The notes beneath the pieces were generated by a model. That model did not search any database and was not told the origin of the DNA. It worked only from the letters and a program-made list of their open reading frames with translations. DNA of 64,000 bases, from positions 1 through 64,000 of the forward strand of contig JANLPV010000025.1 of NCBI GenBank assembly GCA_031367435.1, in the 5' to 3' direction. Both the position numbers and the translations under genes were made by a program. Positions 44,612 through 52,151 of this stretch are shown here, piece after piece (position 1 is the stretch's first letter; each line of letters begins with the position of its first letter). This stretch comes from WLMZ01 sp031367435 (GTDB taxonomy: Bacteria; Actinomycetota; Acidimicrobiia; Acidimicrobiales; Ilumatobacteraceae).

Positions 44612-44629
44612 ACCGGGAGCATTCCCGGT
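44612..44629. promoter_or_regulatory. palindromic operator candidate, divergent iniBAC-like promoter
   Basis: ACCGGGA and TCCCGGT form a perfect 7-bp inverted repeat around GCAT. The site lies 113 bp before the IniB-position gene and 42 bp before the plus-strand gene at 44671. Sixteen of 20 bases match a site before the Hsp70-like gene (48583-48602), which supports a shared regulator, perhaps the LuxR-type protein of this locus. Confidence 0.6.
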
Positions 44630-44670
44630 TACATGTGATATAGCCAACTGTCGTGCGGTACAGTCCGTTC

Positions 44671-45189
44671 ATGGCTGATGAAGAGCAACCACAATCGTTG
44701 ACCTCTCGCATTGCTGTACACCCCAGCGAGATGATCCCCGGGACTCCACGCTTCGTGTTCTCCGTCCCAGAGGGGTGGGTGGTAGACGAAGCACCCGGCG
44801 CACTCTGTGTAGTGCGCCAGCCGAATGACGACAGAGGGTTCTGGGTGAATGCCATCGTGCGCCACGACAAGGTCGCGCGTACGGTCGATTTCGAGCAGGC
44901 CGCCAAGATCACCTGGGCCAAGCTGTTCCGCGACAACCCGAGTGCTGTTGAAACCGGCGAACGTCTCGTGCGATTCGGCACGAACGTGGCGTATACGCGC
45001 GGTGCCGAGCTCGATGGACCCGACGGACGTCGGCTCGCCCAGATGCAGTCGTTGTTCTTCGCTCCCGTTACCGAGGGCGGAAAACTGGTCGACTTCTTCC
45101 AGGTCATCGGCACCTGCCAGATCGACTCATCGATCAAGGCCAACATGGATGCGTTCGTGGAGATCATCGCCAGCTTCCGTTTCGTCTGA
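44671..45189 (+). CDS. small soluble protein, possibly PsbP/LpqN-like fold
   Basis: I chose ATG 44671 (MADEEQPQSL), 172 residues; an in-frame GTG at 44653 lacks a better ribosome site. FVFSVPEGWVVDEAPGALCVVR, GFWVNAIVRHDKV and the C-terminal DAFVEIIASFRFV resemble Mog1/PsbP-like domains, including mycobacterial LpqN/LpqT, but no signal peptide is present here. That assignment is tentative. It is divergent from the IniB-position gene across the palindromic promoter region and convergent with the long Hsp70-like gene, so it may belong to the same regulon. Confidence 0.6.
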   Translation: MADEEQPQSLTSRIAVHPSEMIPGTPRFVFSVPEGWVVDEAPGALCVVRQPNDDRGFWVNAIVRHDKVARTVDFEQAAKITWAKLFRDNPSAVETGERLVRFGTNVAYTRGAELDGPDGRRLAQMQSLFFAPVTEGGKLVDFFQVIGTCQIDSSIKANMDAFVEIIASFRFV

Positions 45190-45220
45190 GCCCACGCGTT
45201 TGCCAGAGCACGGATTCACA

Positions 45221-45239
45221 GATCACGGCCGGCGTGATC
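45221..45239. terminator. hairpin between convergent genes
   Basis: GATCACG and CGTGATC pair perfectly around GCCGG, between the stop of the plus-strand gene (45189) and the stop of the Hsp70-like gene (45238). It could act as a bidirectional terminator. No T-run is present. Confidence 0.45.
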
Positions 45240-48200
45240 ACGGGCCGAAGTTCAAGTCGGTTGGCGTGTTCGGGGTGATGTCGCTCGCGATATCGGTGGC
45301 GAAGTCCACGCTGTCGTCATCACCGGAGTCGTCGTCGACGGGTGCCAGCGACAATGCCGTTGCGTCGACCGTGTCGATCGTGACGACAATGTCGAACGGA
45401 GCCGGACCATCGGTGCCATCGCCGCCATTAGTGCCACCACTATCGCCATCACCATCACCGCCATCACCGCCATCACCCAGAGACGCAGACGCAGACGCAG
45501 ACAGATCGACGATGACTGCGGCCGACACAGACACGTCGACATCGCCAAGCGCGAGAGGTACCGCTGCCACGTCTGCCGAGGCCGCTTGCACGACGTCGGT
45601 GTAGGTGGAATCGCCGACGACATCGTCGACGATCATCACCGGGCGCGGGCCGTCAGACTCAGGCAACGACGCACGCACATCGATGACTGTCACCGGCTCG
45701 GTGGCGAGTGGTGGCCCCGCGTCGACGACGCTGCTGGCGCCTACCGGCTCAGCGGTCAGGCTGTCGAAGTCGTCAACCAGTACATGGCTGCCGACGTCGA
45801 TCGTGAGATTCGGCGTATCGATACTCTGCTCATCGCTGCGAATTGAATCGTTGCCATCGTCCGAATGTGCGCCGCCCGCTGCGTTGGCATCAGCATCGGG
45901 GCGATCTGCCTCGACCTCATGCCCCGCATCACGCCCGAGATCGGTCCCCTGATCCTCAATGCCACTCCTCTCATCGGCACCACCGGACGCCGGCTGATCG
46001 AAACGTTGCGCCTCGCCACCGCGTGCGTCGAGGACCGTCTCAGCTGCATCGCCGCCTTTCGGGCTACCACCGTCGATCTCATCGCCACGACTCGACGCCG
46101 TACCATCGTCGGCGATCGTCTCCTGTTCGTCACGCATGTCGACACCACCAGCAGCGTCGCCGCCTGCCTTGCCTGCACCGTTGTCTAGCGCGCCCGCGTC
46201 GCCTGCAGTAGCCACTGCAGCGGTAGCCACTGCAGTGGTATCGATCGTCTCGCTGAGGTCGGCAGCGGCCACCTCTGACAAGCGCACGTTTGCCATGTCG
46301 CCGGAGTCAGGCGCATCGCCCGCAGGTTCAGCCGTAGCAGGATCGGCAGTTGCCGCGTTCGGGTCAACCGGCGACACGTTTGGGTCACCAGTCGCCGCCG
46401 CCGGATCGGTCGTCGGTGTCGTGTCGGTCGCCGGTGTCGTGTCGGTGTCATCGGCGGCCGCTGGCGAAACGTCGGCAGCATCCGGTGGCGGAACTGGCGC
46501 GGAACCTGCAGCGGGGTCCGCCGCAGCGTCGGTTGTGCCTGTCGCTGCGGTCGCGTCGGCTGCGTTATCGCGTTGTGCTTCACGGACCAGCGCATCGATC
46601 TTTTGATCCTGCGTGAAGTCCTGGACGCGTTGGTCGTAATCGTCGCGTAACGCAGCGAGTGCTTCTTGCGTGGACTGGCCCGCGGCGGGTTGGAACCGCT
46701 CGATGGCGTCGACCAGATCTTGTTTCAACGCGGCCGCATCTTGTTCGCTCGTGCCCGGAGGCGCTTGGAAATTGTCGAGGCGGTCGAGCAGGGTTGCCCG
46801 AGCAGCTTCAAAATCGGCGTTCTCCGTGGGGCCGGCCACGGCAGACGCCATCGGCACGTCCTGCTGGGGAGCGGGAGCGGGCTGGGCCTGGGGCTGGGTC
46901 TGATGTTGTGGCGAGTCCTGCTGCACCGGTTGCGAATGCGCCGCGGGAGCAAACGACGCGCCCTGCTGATGCACAGCTGATTCCTGCACGGAGGCCATCT
47001 GGGCAGCGAGAGGTGTGCCGAGCGGACCTTGCACGGGCGCCGCGGCGGCGGGCGCGGCGACAGCGGGCGCAGCGTCAAAGGCGTCCATACTCTGATTGCC
47101 GCCGTCACCCTCGCGCTCGTTGCGTTGGGGCTGATGCGTTTCGAGTCCTGCCGCCTGAGCGATGTCGTCACCGTCATCGCCGAACACAGCATCGACTGCA
47201 TCATCGCCGAACACGGCGACACCGGCTACCACTGCGGCGGCCGCGGCGACACCGCCGGCAATCTTGGCGGCCTTCGATGGCGCGCCACGCGTGGGCGGCG
47301 CTGGTGGCGGCGGCGTCGAACGCCCACCGGCGCCCGTTGAGGCGGCCGGCGCAGCGGCAGGTGCATCCGCAGATGCTGCGGGAGTGGAGCTCGGTTGATC
47401 GCTCATGGGGGTCTCCTTCGTAATGATGGGTGACGAGATTGGTGTCGGAATGGATGATGCATCGACGGGTACAGGTGGGTTGGTAGGACGCATCGGTCCC
47501 AAGGCGGCGCCAAGCGCCACGATGAGCTGTGCGTCACCGTTGTTCAAAATAGGCCGGCCAAGGTGCCCGGCGATCATCTCGGCCACAAGCGGGATACGCG
47601 ACGTTGCGCCAGTGAGCACGATGCCGCGAAGCTCGCTCGGCTTGGTACCGCCAGACGCAAGTGCCCGGTCGAGCGCATTGAGGGTCTCGGTGAGCCGAGG
47701 GCGCAGCGCCGTCTCGAACTCGTCGCGGGTGATCCGCACCTCGGTCGCCAGACCCGGCAACGCAACAGCGACTGTGGCCTCACCGTCGGTGGACAAGCGC
47801 TCCTTGACAAGAGTGCATTGTGCACGAAGGCCAGCAATGGCCGCATGAACCGCTGGGTCGCTGCGATCGAGTTGCTGGACGGCACCGCCAAGTGTCTGCA
47901 CCACATGCCCGAACACCACTTGATCGAAATCAATGCCACCGAGGCGTTCGAGATCTTGGGGGGTACCGACGATCTGCGCGCCAGATGCCGTAAGGGCGAC
48001 GATCGATGCCTCGAACGTCGCGCCGAAGCTGTACACGGCAACGGTGTCTCCGACAGCGATGACACCCGAATCGACGAGTTGACGTGCCGCCGCGACGGGC
48101 TCGCTGATCAGCTCAACATCGGTGAATCCAGCGCTCGTTGCAACGTTGCGAAGCAGGTCGACTTTGTACTCGCGCCAGTTTGCCGGGTGCGTAAGCGTGA

Positions 48201-48549
48201 GCGCGGTGGTCGATGGATCAACGTCGGCCTTCGCGGTAACGGCACGAAGCAACTCCGTCGTCAGCGCATCGGCGTCGTATGGATGAGCATCGAGTACGAG
48301 CGGGGTCTTATCGCCGAAACGGCGTTTGAGTTCGTGCGTGCCGTGGTCGGGTTGGCCCGCAATGACTGTCTCCGCGGGCACACCAAACACGAATGACCCG
48401 TCGACAACTGCAACGGCAGACGAAGCGAGTGGGCCAAGGTCAACCGCTTTGCAGTCGCTATCAGCGCCGTCTGTGATGGTGATCGCGGCAGCGACCGACA
48501 GAGTACCGAGGTCTACGCCGAGACGGGTTGTGGATTGCGCGCTGCTCAC
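45238..48549 (-). CDS. Hsp70-like ATPase domain, transmembrane helix and long acidic disordered tail
   Basis: I chose GTG 48549 (VSSAQSTTRLGVDLGT); the frame continues to 48573. The product has 1103 residues. Residues 1-350 are an Hsp70-type ATPase domain: phosphate 1 GVDLGTLSVA, connect ERLGGIDFDQVV, adenosine motif VLTGATSRIP. Phosphate 2 is changed to VYSFGATFEAS, lacking the acidic residue and one glycine of DFGGGT, so ATPase activity is doubtful. A Pro-rich linker and one transmembrane helix (about 428-447) follow, then about 650 residues of Gln/Pro then Ala/Thr/Asp-rich low-complexity sequence, presumably outside the membrane. An ATG with an ideal ribosome site lies inside the gene at 47406. 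Similar Hsp70 genes accompany iniBAC-type operons in other actinobacteria. Confidence 0.85.
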   Translation of the reverse strand: MSSAQSTTRLGVDLGTLSVAAAITITDGADSDCKAVDLGPLASSAVAVVDGSFVFGVPAETVIAGQPDHGTHELKRRFGDKTPLVLDAHPYDADALTTELLRAVTAKADVDPSTTALTLTHPANWREYKVDLLRNVATSAGFTDVELISEPVAAARQLVDSGVIAVGDTVAVYSFGATFEASIVALTASGAQIVGTPQDLERLGGIDFDQVVFGHVVQTLGGAVQQLDRSDPAVHAAIAGLRAQCTLVKERLSTDGEATVAVALPGLATEVRITRDEFETALRPRLTETLNALDRALASGGTKPSELRGIVLTGATSRIPLVAEMIAGHLGRPILNNGDAQLIVALGAALGPMRPTNPPVPVDASSIPTPISSPIITKETPMSDQPSSTPAASADAPAAAPAASTGAGGRSTPPPPAPPTRGAPSKAAKIAGGVAAAAAVVAGVAVFGDDAVDAVFGDDGDDIAQAAGLETHQPQRNEREGDGGNQSMDAFDAAPAVAAPAAAAPVQGPLGTPLAAQMASVQESAVHQQGASFAPAAHSQPVQQDSPQHQTQPQAQPAPAPQQDVPMASAVAGPTENADFEAARATLLDRLDNFQAPPGTSEQDAAALKQDLVDAIERFQPAAGQSTQEALAALRDDYDQRVQDFTQDQKIDALVREAQRDNAADATAATGTTDAAADPAAGSAPVPPPDAADVSPAAADDTDTTPATDTTPTTDPAAATGDPNVSPVDPNAATADPATAEPAGDAPDSGDMANVRLSEVAAADLSETIDTTAVATAAVATAGDAGALDNGAGKAGGDAAGGVDMRDEQETIADDGTASSRGDEIDGGSPKGGDAAETVLDARGGEAQRFDQPASGGADERSGIEDQGTDLGRDAGHEVEADRPDADANAAGGAHSDDGNDSIRSDEQSIDTPNLTIDVGSHVLVDDFDSLTAEPVGASSVVDAGPPLATEPVTVIDVRASLPESDGPRPVMIVDDVVGDSTYTDVVQAASADVAAVPLALGDVDVSVSAAVIVDLSASASASLGDGGDGGDGDGDSGGTNGGDGTDGPAPFDIVVTIDTVDATALSLAPVDDDSGDDDSVDFATDIASDITPNTPTDLNFGP
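47404..47418 (-). promoter_or_regulatory. internal ribosome binding site and ATG within Hsp70-like gene
   Basis: On the minus strand AAGGAGACCCCCATG sits in frame at codon 382, between the ATPase domain and the Pro-rich linker/transmembrane segment. Spacing from GGAG to ATG is six bases, better than the site of the full-length start. Initiation here would give a 722-residue membrane protein (45238-47406) without the ATPase domain. It may be a scar of gene fusion or a working second start. Confidence 0.55.
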
Positions 48550-48582
48550 ACGATGCACGCTACGACATTGCATAGCTCGTGT

Positions 48583-48602
48583 AACCGGGTGGATTCCCTG
48601 TT
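48583..48602. promoter_or_regulatory. operator candidate upstream of Hsp70-like gene
   Basis: This imperfect palindrome fits ACCGGGNGNATTCCCNGTT, shared with the site at 44611-44630 (16 of 20 bases identical). It lies 34 bp before GTG 48549, in the 95-bp gap after the pentapeptide-tail gene, where a promoter for the Hsp70-like gene would be expected. Confidence 0.5.
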
Positions 48603-48644
48603 CCTAGATTTCGGGTAGTTGGATTCGGTTCAGCCCAATTCGGT

Positions 48645-48896
48645 TCAGCTGGTTTCGTCGAAATCGGTGCGGTCAAGATCAGTGCGGTCGAGATCAGTGC
48701 GGTCGAGATCAGTGCGCTCAAGGTCGCCCTCTTCAAGATGCAACAACGGCGTCACGGCGATTTGAGCGAGAAAGGCATTCTGTTCTGATGTCAGCGCTGC
48801 GTCATCGTCGGGCAGTACGAGACGTGCCCACGGATCGGGCGCTTCGTCACCAAGTCGTTTGAGTTCGTCGTCGACAGCCCGCCACCATTCACTCAT
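48645..48896 (-). CDS. small acidic protein with C-terminal pentapeptide-repeat-like tail
   Basis: The protein has 83 residues and starts with MSEWWRAVDDELKRLG; its ATG overlaps the stop of the LuxR-type gene (ATGA). The last 25 coding units before ETS-like residues read GDLER, TDLDR three times and TDFDE, fitting the pentapeptide consensus (A/T)(D/N)(L/F)xx. Five units make only about one coil, too short for a stable solenoid alone. At DNA level (48654-48728) the 15-bp units are almost identical, so the number may vary between strains. Overlap with the regulator suggests a partner or modulator of it. Function unknown. Confidence 0.7.
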   Translation of the reverse strand: MSEWWRAVDDELKRLGDEAPDPWARLVLPDDDAALTSEQNAFLAQIAVTPLLHLEEGDLERTDLDRTDLDRTDLDRTDFDETS

Positions 48897-51208
48897 CGTC
48901 GGTCCCCTCTCACTGTCGAATCGAAGTTGGTCATGCGCACGGCGAGTTCCGTGCGCGACCGTATACCGAGTTTGCGATACATCTGCTGCAGATGGAAGTC
49001 GACGGTCTTCACCGAGATCAAGAGCGACGCAGCAACCTGACGGTTGGTGAGCCCACCTGCAACCGCGTCGGCAACACGGAACTCAGCCTGGCTCAGCGAC
49101 TCGAGCGCTGGATCACTTCGCCGATGTAGCGCTACCTGACCGGTGTCGTCGGTGTATCGATGCAGCCACGCGTCCCAAGTCCGAATTCCACACCGTTGCA
49201 TCGTCGCGCGACAGAGCGACAACGTGCGACGACGTTCGTCGCCGGCTTGCAACGCAGCCAACCACAGTCGGGATTCACCTGCCTCCACGGGCATCGTGTT
49301 GTGCTCGGCCAGCTCGATGGCCCTCACCAACGCGGCTGCGTCTGCGTTGAGCGCGCCGTCACGGATCAGTTCGCGAATTTCTCGCAACGCACCCGCACCA
49401 AGTGCCGTAAACGCCTCAGGCTCATCGGTCGGTGAACCGAGGTTACTGAGCTGCAGCCGGTTGCGCGAGGCCAGCACGTTGCGCCACTCGTGAAGTCCAG
49501 CAGGCAGACGCGACCACACCGCGTTGAGCGATGCAGTTGCGTCGTCGCTGCGCGCCTGGAGGATGTCGAGGTCGATACCGACGAGCAACGCCAGCCAGGT
49601 CGGATACGCGTCGGAGCCGTCAAACATTGCCGACGCCTTGATCACCGCGTCGCGAGCGTCGCGGAGTCGTCCCGCATGACGCAACGCAATTGATCGGGCG
49701 ACGAGGTCTGTTGCACTGCTCTCGGCACGCCGTTGTGCAGCGTCGAGAGTCTGCAGCACGGTGTGATGGTCGCCGCGCTCGACAGCATCCTCGAGAGCGA
49801 TCCGTCGGTCGCGATGCGCGATCCACGAGTGCGCCAATGGTTCGCGTGTGGGTATCGGCGCGGGCTGCTCAAACAGAACCTCGACACGTCTGCCGTCGAG
49901 AAATTCCATTGCCTCCGCACGCGCGCATGCTCCGTTGAGGTCGAGGGGGTCGAGGAGTCGCAGAATGCGACGTACTCCATCTGCGTGTGCTGCCCTCATC
50001 CACCACTCGAGCGCGATGAGCCAGAGTTGCTGCTGGCCACTGGCCGAGGTTGCAAACTCAGCGGCGCGTTCGGCCGTGAGCGCCGCAGACTCAAGCGCGC
50101 CTCGGCGAGCGGCGTCGGCCGCAACCAGGCGCAGCGCACCGGCGACGGCATCACTTGGTCCAACAGCGCCTGCGGCGAGGTGCCAGGCGCGTTCCGCCGC
50201 CTGTTCGGGGGCATCGAACCACGCCGCGAGCACGCTGTGCGCGGCTCGCCGACTCGCAGGAGCGACGAGGTGATACGCAACGGCACGGATCCATGGATCG
50301 GTGAACGTGAAATGCGCCCCGACGATGTCGATGAGTCCCAGCGACTCGACGAGTTCGAACCCATCTGGCGGCTCGCCGAGCGACACGAGTGCCCCGCGGA
50401 CTGCATCGGTGGACCCACCATGTTCCGCGGCAGCCACTGCAAGGGCCCGGCACACCGACTCGCCGTGCGCGCGGAGCCTCATTTGCAGATCGTCAACCAG
50501 GGCACCGCTTGGCCTGGGCAGTACCGAGATCGGAGCGGTCCCGGCGCGCTGAGCACCGGTGAGACCTTCAGCCACCGCCACGGCGATGCCTGGATTTCCG
50601 TCGGCTACGTCGGCGCATCGTCGTGCGGCATTGTCCGCCACACCACGCGCGATGAGCAATGTGGTGACGGCGGCTGTCGAAAGTGGCTCAAGCCGAACCA
50701 CGGTCGTGGCCGTTGCCGCGCGATCGTGGAGGCCCGCGCTGATACACGCGATGGCGTCAGCATCGGCGCGGCGCACGGTGAACGCGAGCACCTCGGTGGA
50801 CGCCGCGTCGAGCAGATGAACATCGTCAATTACGAAGCAGAGCCTTCGTTGCGCCGCCATCGCACAGAACAGTTGGAACGACGCGAGCTTTACCTCGAAC
50901 GAGTCGACTTGGCGATGATCGAAAGCAACCACCGATCGAAGTGACGACCACGCGTCATCGGCGAGTCGATCTCGAAATGGGGATAACAGCATCGACAGCG
51001 CGGCGAACGGCAGCTCACGATCTTCGTCACTTCCGCGCACGCGCAGCACCGTCATATCGCGCTGCGTTGCCTGACGTGCCGCCTCGTCGAGCCACCAACT
51101 CTTGCCAGCGCCACGCGGGCCGTGCAGGTGCAGCGCCGCAGCCCTACCGGAGATGGCCGCATCGAGCGTTGCGCTGACGTGATCAACGATGTTCACGTCA
51201 TTCGCCAC
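48893..51208 (-). CDS. LuxR-family STAND ATPase transcriptional regulator
   Basis: The protein has 771 residues from a GTG. The N-terminal ATPase has Walker A GPRGAGKS (30-37) and Walker B RLCFVIDDVHLLD (about 122-134). A middle region of TPR-like helices follows. The C-terminal 65 residues are a LuxR/GerE helix-turn-helix: LSQAEFRVADAVAGGLTNRQVAASLLISVKTV is split between the usual first helices, then VDFHLQQMYRKLGIRSR gives the recognition helix. This is the large LAL-type class, activated by ligand and nucleotide. It is placed directly before the pentapeptide-tail and Hsp70-like genes and is the best candidate to control the locus. Mycobacterial iniBAC also has a dedicated regulator (IniR), but homology is not shown here. 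Confidence 0.9.
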   Translation of the reverse strand: MANDVNIVDHVSATLDAAISGRAAALHLHGPRGAGKSWWLDEAARQATQRDMTVLRVRGSDEDRELPFAALSMLLSPFRDRLADDAWSSLRSVVAFDHRQVDSFEVKLASFQLFCAMAAQRRLCFVIDDVHLLDAASTEVLAFTVRRADADAIACISAGLHDRAATATTVVRLEPLSTAAVTTLLIARGVADNAARRCADVADGNPGIAVAVAEGLTGAQRAGTAPISVLPRPSGALVDDLQMRLRAHGESVCRALAVAAAEHGGSTDAVRGALVSLGEPPDGFELVESLGLIDIVGAHFTFTDPWIRAVAYHLVAPASRRAAHSVLAAWFDAPEQAAERAWHLAAGAVGPSDAVAGALRLVAADAARRGALESAALTAERAAEFATSASGQQQLWLIALEWWMRAAHADGVRRILRLLDPLDLNGACARAEAMEFLDGRRVEVLFEQPAPIPTREPLAHSWIAHRDRRIALEDAVERGDHHTVLQTLDAAQRRAESSATDLVARSIALRHAGRLRDARDAVIKASAMFDGSDAYPTWLALLVGIDLDILQARSDDATASLNAVWSRLPAGLHEWRNVLASRNRLQLSNLGSPTDEPEAFTALGAGALREIRELIRDGALNADAAALVRAIELAEHNTMPVEAGESRLWLAALQAGDERRRTLSLCRATMQRCGIRTWDAWLHRYTDDTGQVALHRRSDPALESLSQAEFRVADAVAGGLTNRQVAASLLISVKTVDFHLQQMYRKLGIRSRTELAVRMTNFDSTVRGDRR

Positions 51209-52151
51209 GTGTCGCGATCAAGCGAAGGTGGTCGAGTTGCTCAGCGCTCAGCGATTCGAATACCGCGAGCGACGCGACATTCTCACGAAGTTGCTCAGCC
51301 GACGTCGCTCCGAAGAGCACGCTCGACAGACGAGGATGCGAGAGCACGAACGAGAAGGCCAAGCTCGTCGGCGTGACGTTCCATTCCTGTGCCAACGAGA
51401 TGAGTGCTGCGGCCAGCGGGTTGCTGCGCACACCGTCTGGGGTGCCACCTCCGGTTGTGGCGCGCCCGGTTGCCCCATCCGCGTACTTACCGGTGAGAGT
51501 GCCGCCAGCCAACACGAACGAGGCAACGAGCCCGATGTTTGCATCTGCAAGCACTGCTTCCATTGCAGGATCTTCAACCCAGCCAGGGTGCGCCACGCTG
51601 TAGGGAAGCTGCGCGGCTGCCGGCAACGGCACATCGAGGGCGCGACACGCTGTCACCGCCGCGGCCAGATCGGCGGCCGTCCAATTGCCGATGCCCCACG
51701 CCGTCGCGCGACCTGACGAGATCAGCGTTGCCACCTGCGCGACAAGGTCGGCGATGGCAAGGCCGGGCGGCGGCTGCATGCTGTAGATCAGGTCGATGTG
51801 ATCGAGTTCCATTCGTGCCAACGAAGCATCGAGTTCGCCTCTGGCGTTCTGCTCGGGCCAGAACTCCCACCACAACTTGTTCGCGATGACGACCTCGTCG
51901 CGTTCCCAACCGGTAGCGCGAAGCAGTTCGCCGAAGATGACCTCGGAGTAACCGGTGGGAATTGGCGCAGTGCCCGTCTCGTCGTTGTATCTCGCGTCGT
52001 CGAGAAAGGTGATGCCGACTTCGCGCGCCGCCATCATGATCGCAACACCCTGCTCGCGCGGAATGCGCTCGAAGGTTCGCCACGATCCAAGCGCGAACAA
52101 CGACACCTGAAGGCCCGACGATCCGAGCGGACGAGAGGGCAGCGCGGTCAT
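51198..52151 (-). CDS. aldo/keto reductase family protein with atypical active site
   Basis: ATG 52151 overlaps the upstream stop (ATGA); 317 residues. The fold is recognisable from RPLGSSGLQVSLFALGSW, DHIDLIYSM, AWGIGNWTAADL and the C-terminal SSVLFGATSAEQLRENV (NADPH site). The active-site region reads FLDDARYNDE, one residue short of the usual D-x4-Y spacing. Lys is kept in VIANKLWW, but the His normally found after IDLxxx is Met in IDLIYSMQPP. Activity may be altered or lost. It overlaps the LuxR-type gene by 11 bp and follows the flavoprotein gene, forming one run. Confidence 0.85.
   Translation of the reverse strand: MTALPSRPLGSSGLQVSLFALGSWRTFERIPREQGVAIMMAAREVGITFLDDARYNDETGTAPIPTGYSEVIFGELLRATGWERDEVVIANKLWWEFWPEQNARGELDASLARMELDHIDLIYSMQPPPGLAIADLVAQVATLISSGRATAWGIGNWTAADLAAAVTACRALDVPLPAAAQLPYSVAHPGWVEDPAMEAVLADANIGLVASFVLAGGTLTGKYADGATGRATTGGGTPDGVRSNPLAAALISLAQEWNVTPTSLAFSFVLSHPRLSSVLFGATSAEQLRENVASLAVFESLSAEQLDHLRLIATRGE

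Noticed and set aside
48654..48728. Full pentapeptide-repeat protein of the Qnr/MfpA type
   Set aside because: Only five units are present, about one coil, far fewer than needed for the DNA-mimicking solenoid.
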